From Sinotaia quadrata (taxonomy: Eukaryota; Mollusca; Gastropoda; Architaenioglossa; Viviparidae), in contig CM054177.1 in the NCBI GenBank assembly GCA_028829895.1, positions 75,538,663 through 75,602,662 of the forward strand: a DNA stretch of 64,000 nt, read 5' to 3'. This document shows positions 60,606-64,000 of the stretch, in pieces (the first letter of the stretch is position 1; each line of letters begins with the position of its first letter). Both the position numbers and the translations under genes were made by a program. Under the pieces are notes generated by a model, which made no database searches, had not been told where the DNA came from, and was given only the letters and a program-made list of their open reading frames with translations.

Positions 60606-61414
60606 CATGCGTCCGACTGATGACTGACTTAGAAAGTTGATGTTCGGACTGCTTAGGTACCAGTAGGGATAATTTTTCGTAGCACGCTTAAGTGCGTGCG
60701 TGTCTGCCTAGTCAGGGGTGAAAACAACATTCAGTCTTTCCAGTCATGCTGCACGTTTTAACGTCTTGGTTCATTTTGATCTGATTCCTTTCTTTCTGTG
60801 TATTTGCTAATTTTATCTGACTTAAAAAGCCATTACGGTAATCGCGGTTTTACAAAAAGCGCGGTAACACCACCCCACAAGCGTATTCAGCATAAGCCCC
60901 CGAAAGATTTTACGATCGCAATACCCCATTCTTTACCCCTCAGCGCGTTATGATTGAATAAAGATTCAAATGCAGCAAGGCGGAGATCACTCTATCTGTG
61001 CTAATATGGTTATTAGGCTATTACTGTTCTTTATTCATCCGCCATTTGTTGATTTTAAGCCTTCCGAATGTCTTCGTAGCAACGTTCTACATTCTGAGAG
61101 AAATTGTACTACATTAAGAACAACCTACCCATGATCAAATGGATTAAAGTTTACTGGAGTGAAATTGTTCACTGCGTTACATTATTACATTAGGAACAAC
61201 CTTCTCAGAGTCAAATTGGGTGAACGTTTGTTAGAGTGAAATTGAAAATAGCTATTTATTTTTAAAGTGGAAGACATGATAGTTAAACAATTATGAATAT
61301 TAAATGGGATTTCACACTACAGGCCACTACAATAACTAAACATAATACTCTCAGTTACCGAGCTGGAGGTCAAGGAAAAATGTATTTAGTATGTTAGCAC
61401 AGGTGTTAACTTTT
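60606..61414. other. Intronic stretch
   Basis: Unique sequence. A locally GC-richer part, 60830-60990, shows no gene. Confidence 0.4.
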
Positions 61415-61691
61415 GTCCAACAACAAAAATCCTATAAGTCCAACAACTGAAGTCCTATAAGTCCAACAACTAAAGTCCTATAAGTCCAACAACTGAAGAC
61501 CTATAAATCCAACAACTAAAGTCCTATAAATCCAACAACTAAAGTCCTATAAATCCAACAACTAAAGTCCTATAAATCCAACAACTAAAGTCCTATAAAT
61601 CCAACAACTAAAGTCCTATAAGTCCAAAAACTAAAGTCCTATAAATCCAACAACTAAAGTCCTATAAGTCCAAAAACTAAAGTCCTATAAG
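61415..61691. repeat. 23-bp minisatellite, 12 copies
   Basis: Unit AACTAAAGTCCTATAAATCC then AAC. Early copies have ATAAGTCC and GAAGTCC or GAAGACC variants. Confidence 0.97.
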
Positions 61692-62505
61692 TAACTAAGC
61701 TATGCAAATAAAATACTTTCATTGCTCAACAATTTCTTTTATTGTTTTTTTATTTAAAACATATATTGTACTCGTCCAATCACATGAAGTATGCATATTT
61801 GTTCCTCGACTTTTTCATCAATTTAATTATTAACACTAGAATATTAAAGCTTGCATCGATGACAGGTTTGTGAGTTGTGTACCCTGATCCACATCGATCA
61901 CAGAAAATATTGCATTAATATTCAAAATGGAAAAAAAAACTGTCGATATATATTATAATGGTTCACTAGGTCTATCAGCGTAGAAGGAAAACATTAATGA
62001 CATTTTGACAGTAGCAGCTTGATGTTTGGATATTTATTTTTTTGAAAACAACAACACCAAAGTAAAAACAAAGTTAGTGTAAAATAATTATCATTTACAA
62101 AAATATCTTTTCATAACCACTGCTGCATTCACCTGAAACAAGACATGCACTTCGTCCTTTCTCCGGCTGGTTATTTTCTAATGTGCTTTGCGGCCTTTTC
62201 CCCCACCCACCTTCCTGCTCTCACATCAACCTGTATACCGACTCTTAAGTTTCTGCTTGGCGAACAATGCGACAGAACTCTGGTTTCGGATACCCAGTAC
62301 CCATCAGCAGCTGAACTGCAGAAAGAATAGCAGCATTTCCCTTTAACTGTTGATTGCATTTAAACCACCAGACCTGACCGAGCCGTTTACAGTTTCAGTG
62401 CCAGCATAATTTTCTTATAGTTCTGCCACTGAAGTGGCGTAGATAATTATAATAAATCATGGCTATTGCTTGCCTGTCAACCTGTCGAGTACCAAATACG
62501 TACCA

Positions 62506-62510
<5 letters not shown>
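61692..62510. other. Intronic stretch
   Basis: AT-rich. Short opposing frames at 62145-62360 lack motifs. Confidence 0.4.

Positions 62511-62571
<61 letters not shown>
62511..62571. repeat. (GT)n microsatellite, about 30 units
   Basis: Uninterrupted GT tract. Confidence 0.98.
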
Positions 62572-62572
<1 letters not shown>

Positions 62573-63965
62573 TTTCTTTCTGCCCGTGGCCACAGATCTG
62601 TATTTGCGCCGAAGTACATGTGACGCAGAATCGGTAATAGATCCTATCTAGTCATGGAGGTTACTGATATACTAGGGTCCTTAACTCAAGGGCAGTTTGC
62701 TCATAAATCACAAAGACTTGTTTCAAACGCACTTCAGAACGCATGCAGATCGGTATGAACGAGCGCCGATTTCGGTACGACATTGCTCAAAACAGGGCTC
62801 GTTCATTCCCGCAGTTCGTCCTTAAAAGTAAATGTTCTCTACCCCCCCCCCTCTCTCGTTTTCAACATTTTCACAAATCTCTGCCCACCCACCTTTTTCT
62901 TCAACAGATCTTAAAGGAAATGGCTCGTTCGTTCGGTTGGGCCTTAAAAAAGAACTGTTCAAAATGTAACTTTTTTTGTCCTACATATACACTGAAAGAT
63001 GTTGTTCTTTGAAGATCTAACACGTAAAAGTGATTCCATCCTTTACGTGAGTCTGCGCGTAATTAATTCGCGCGTATTTTCTTTCTCTCGGTTTATTCTC
63101 CATTTTCTCTGCTAGTACGCTGCTAGGGATTTATTTATTTATGCAAAAATAATTCATTCATAATGTCAAGCGTGATGAATAAATAAATGACAAGTCAAAA
63201 GTAATTCATACATAATGCAAAATTAATGAATAAATAAATGGTCATGTCAAATATGAATTTTTGAATTTTAGCAATTTGTACACATTGAAAGAAAACCACA
63301 CGATATTTATTTATTAGTTAAGAGTGACTATTCGCCTTAAATATAAATCAGAACACTGAATATAAATCAGCATTTCTATGCCTACAGAACTGGCCGTAAT
63401 AGACACGAATGACTGAATATCTTTTCAAATAAAATTTCAGTTAAAGTTTCAATTAAAAAGCAACAATCGAGTTCTTACTATGTAAGTGGTTTTTCTTATT
63501 TTTTTTTCCATTTTGCAATGTGTGCTTTAGATTTTAGATAGTTAGGCAGAAAAAAGAATATCACTAAAGAGAAATCAACTCCACAGCCAGGACAAAATAC
63601 TTTTTTTCCTCTCTATCAGTAATTACAAAAGAAAAAATGCCTTCAGCATTCATCTTGATTCAGTCCGTGGCGGTGAAAGCAATTAATATATAATTATATA
63701 TACTGCACAAGAGATTCTTACGTGGGCTTTGTTACAACCAGCGAGCTACAGTACCCGAAGGTACTGACCTGTATTAGTTGGTGCAATTGGAGTTATGTAT
63801 GAACTTTATAACAGTCATTAACATAAGTATAATAAGCCTGAAATTAAATTTCAGCGCCGATCGCAAAGCCTAGGTATTCAACTCGTGCCGATATGGTCCT
63901 CAGAAAAACGCAACGACGCTTACTTCGTTCCTTCTACAACTTTTGTCATCCCTTCTGTTTTAGAG
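62572..63965. other. Intronic stretch up to the second coding exon
   Basis: Contains weak AATAAATAAATG / TAATTCATTCATAATG repeats at about 63130-63240. The final 35 bases form a strong pyrimidine-rich acceptor region. Confidence 0.45.
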
Positions 63966-64000
63966 ACAATACCGTGGAGTTGATTGCATACGCTGTGTAC
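63966..64000 (+). CDS. Second coding exon of the CNBD-like gene (runs off the window)
   Basis: A pyrimidine tract (ACTTTTGTCATCCCTTCTG) and two overlapping AGs (63962-63963, 63964-63965) precede an open frame. With the second AG, the last base of exon 1 (G) joins AC to give Asp, and the protein continues KYDNTVELIAYAVY with no stop to the window end. This reads as helix A of the binding fold, expected directly after the exon 1 lead-in. With the first AG the frame hits TGA after five codons. The exon is short because it is truncated by the window. Support is phase, acceptor and fold continuity, without similarity search. Confidence 0.5.

Larger units (their letters stand above)
37641..63965 (+). 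other. Putative 26.3-kb first coding intron of the CNBD-like gene
   Basis: Starts GTAAGTAGCC and ends CCCTTCTGTTTTAGAG. The phases of the two flanking exons agree (1/1) and the joined codon is Asp. The interval holds at least twenty minisatellites, repeat copy C and a pseudogene, and I found no other convincing plus-strand exon inside it. A 39-bp in-phase candidate at 40329-40367 is discussed under findings. Confidence 0.55.

Noticed and set aside
63855..63964. Longer version of the second exon starting after TTTCAG at 63854
   Set aside because: It is open in frame, but it would place an unrelated basic segment between exon 1 and the binding-fold helix. The AGAG acceptor at 63962-63965 gives direct fold continuity and has a much better pyrimidine tract.

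Overview
The window is eukaryotic nuclear DNA from an invertebrate, most likely a mollusc and perhaps a gastropod. That assignment is inference. It rests on intron/exon structure with canonical GT...AG sites, an AT-rich background (roughly 60-65% A+T by eye), very dense micro- and minisatellites, and a Ty3/Gypsy-like LTR element whose Gag carries a motif I associate with mollusc and tick elements. There is no bacterial gene organisation, CRISPR array, rRNA or recognisable tRNA gene. Most long open frames are low-stop stretches inside repeats and are not annotated as genes.

Layout. (1) 86-6596 is a complete, young, reverse-oriented LTR retrotransposon: 5-bp target duplication GTGGC, long TG...CA repeats (1905 and 1846 bp), a tRNA-Trp-like primer site and one 700-codon Gag-like frame, with no protease, reverse transcriptase or integrase. 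It is non-autonomous. (2) 6.6-16.9 kb is intergenic sequence full of minisatellites, with two possible terminal exons of unidentified genes (8784-9061 minus, 13167-13270 plus). (3) 16.9-21 kb holds copy A of a dispersed repeat family and a non-autonomous hAT-type element (18486-19031). (4) 21-36 kb is a minisatellite field containing two diverged inverted segments, an unidentified coding relic on the minus strand near 26.7 kb, and repeat copy B (34.7-35.45 kb). (5) From about 36.8 kb a CpG-richer promoter-like stretch leads to the best host gene: a first coding exon at 37511-37640 that reads like the N-terminus of a cyclic-nucleotide-binding-domain (CNBD) protein. The only continuation I found that is in phase and fits the fold starts at 63966 and runs off the window. 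If so, about 26.3 kb of the window (37641-63965) is a single first coding intron. It is filled with minisatellites, repeat copy C (reverse) and a frameshifted Thr-rich pseudogene (53.8-54.8 kb, minus).

How it fits together: one host gene start, traces of perhaps four other coding units, three transposable-element or repeat families, and around forty independent tandem arrays with unit lengths mostly between 22 and 87 bp. No multi-gene pathway or novel defence-type system is visible. The most unusual properties are the Gag-only LTR element with a triplicated Gag module and mosaic LTRs, the giant minisatellite-packed intron, and the density and diversity of the minisatellites themselves.
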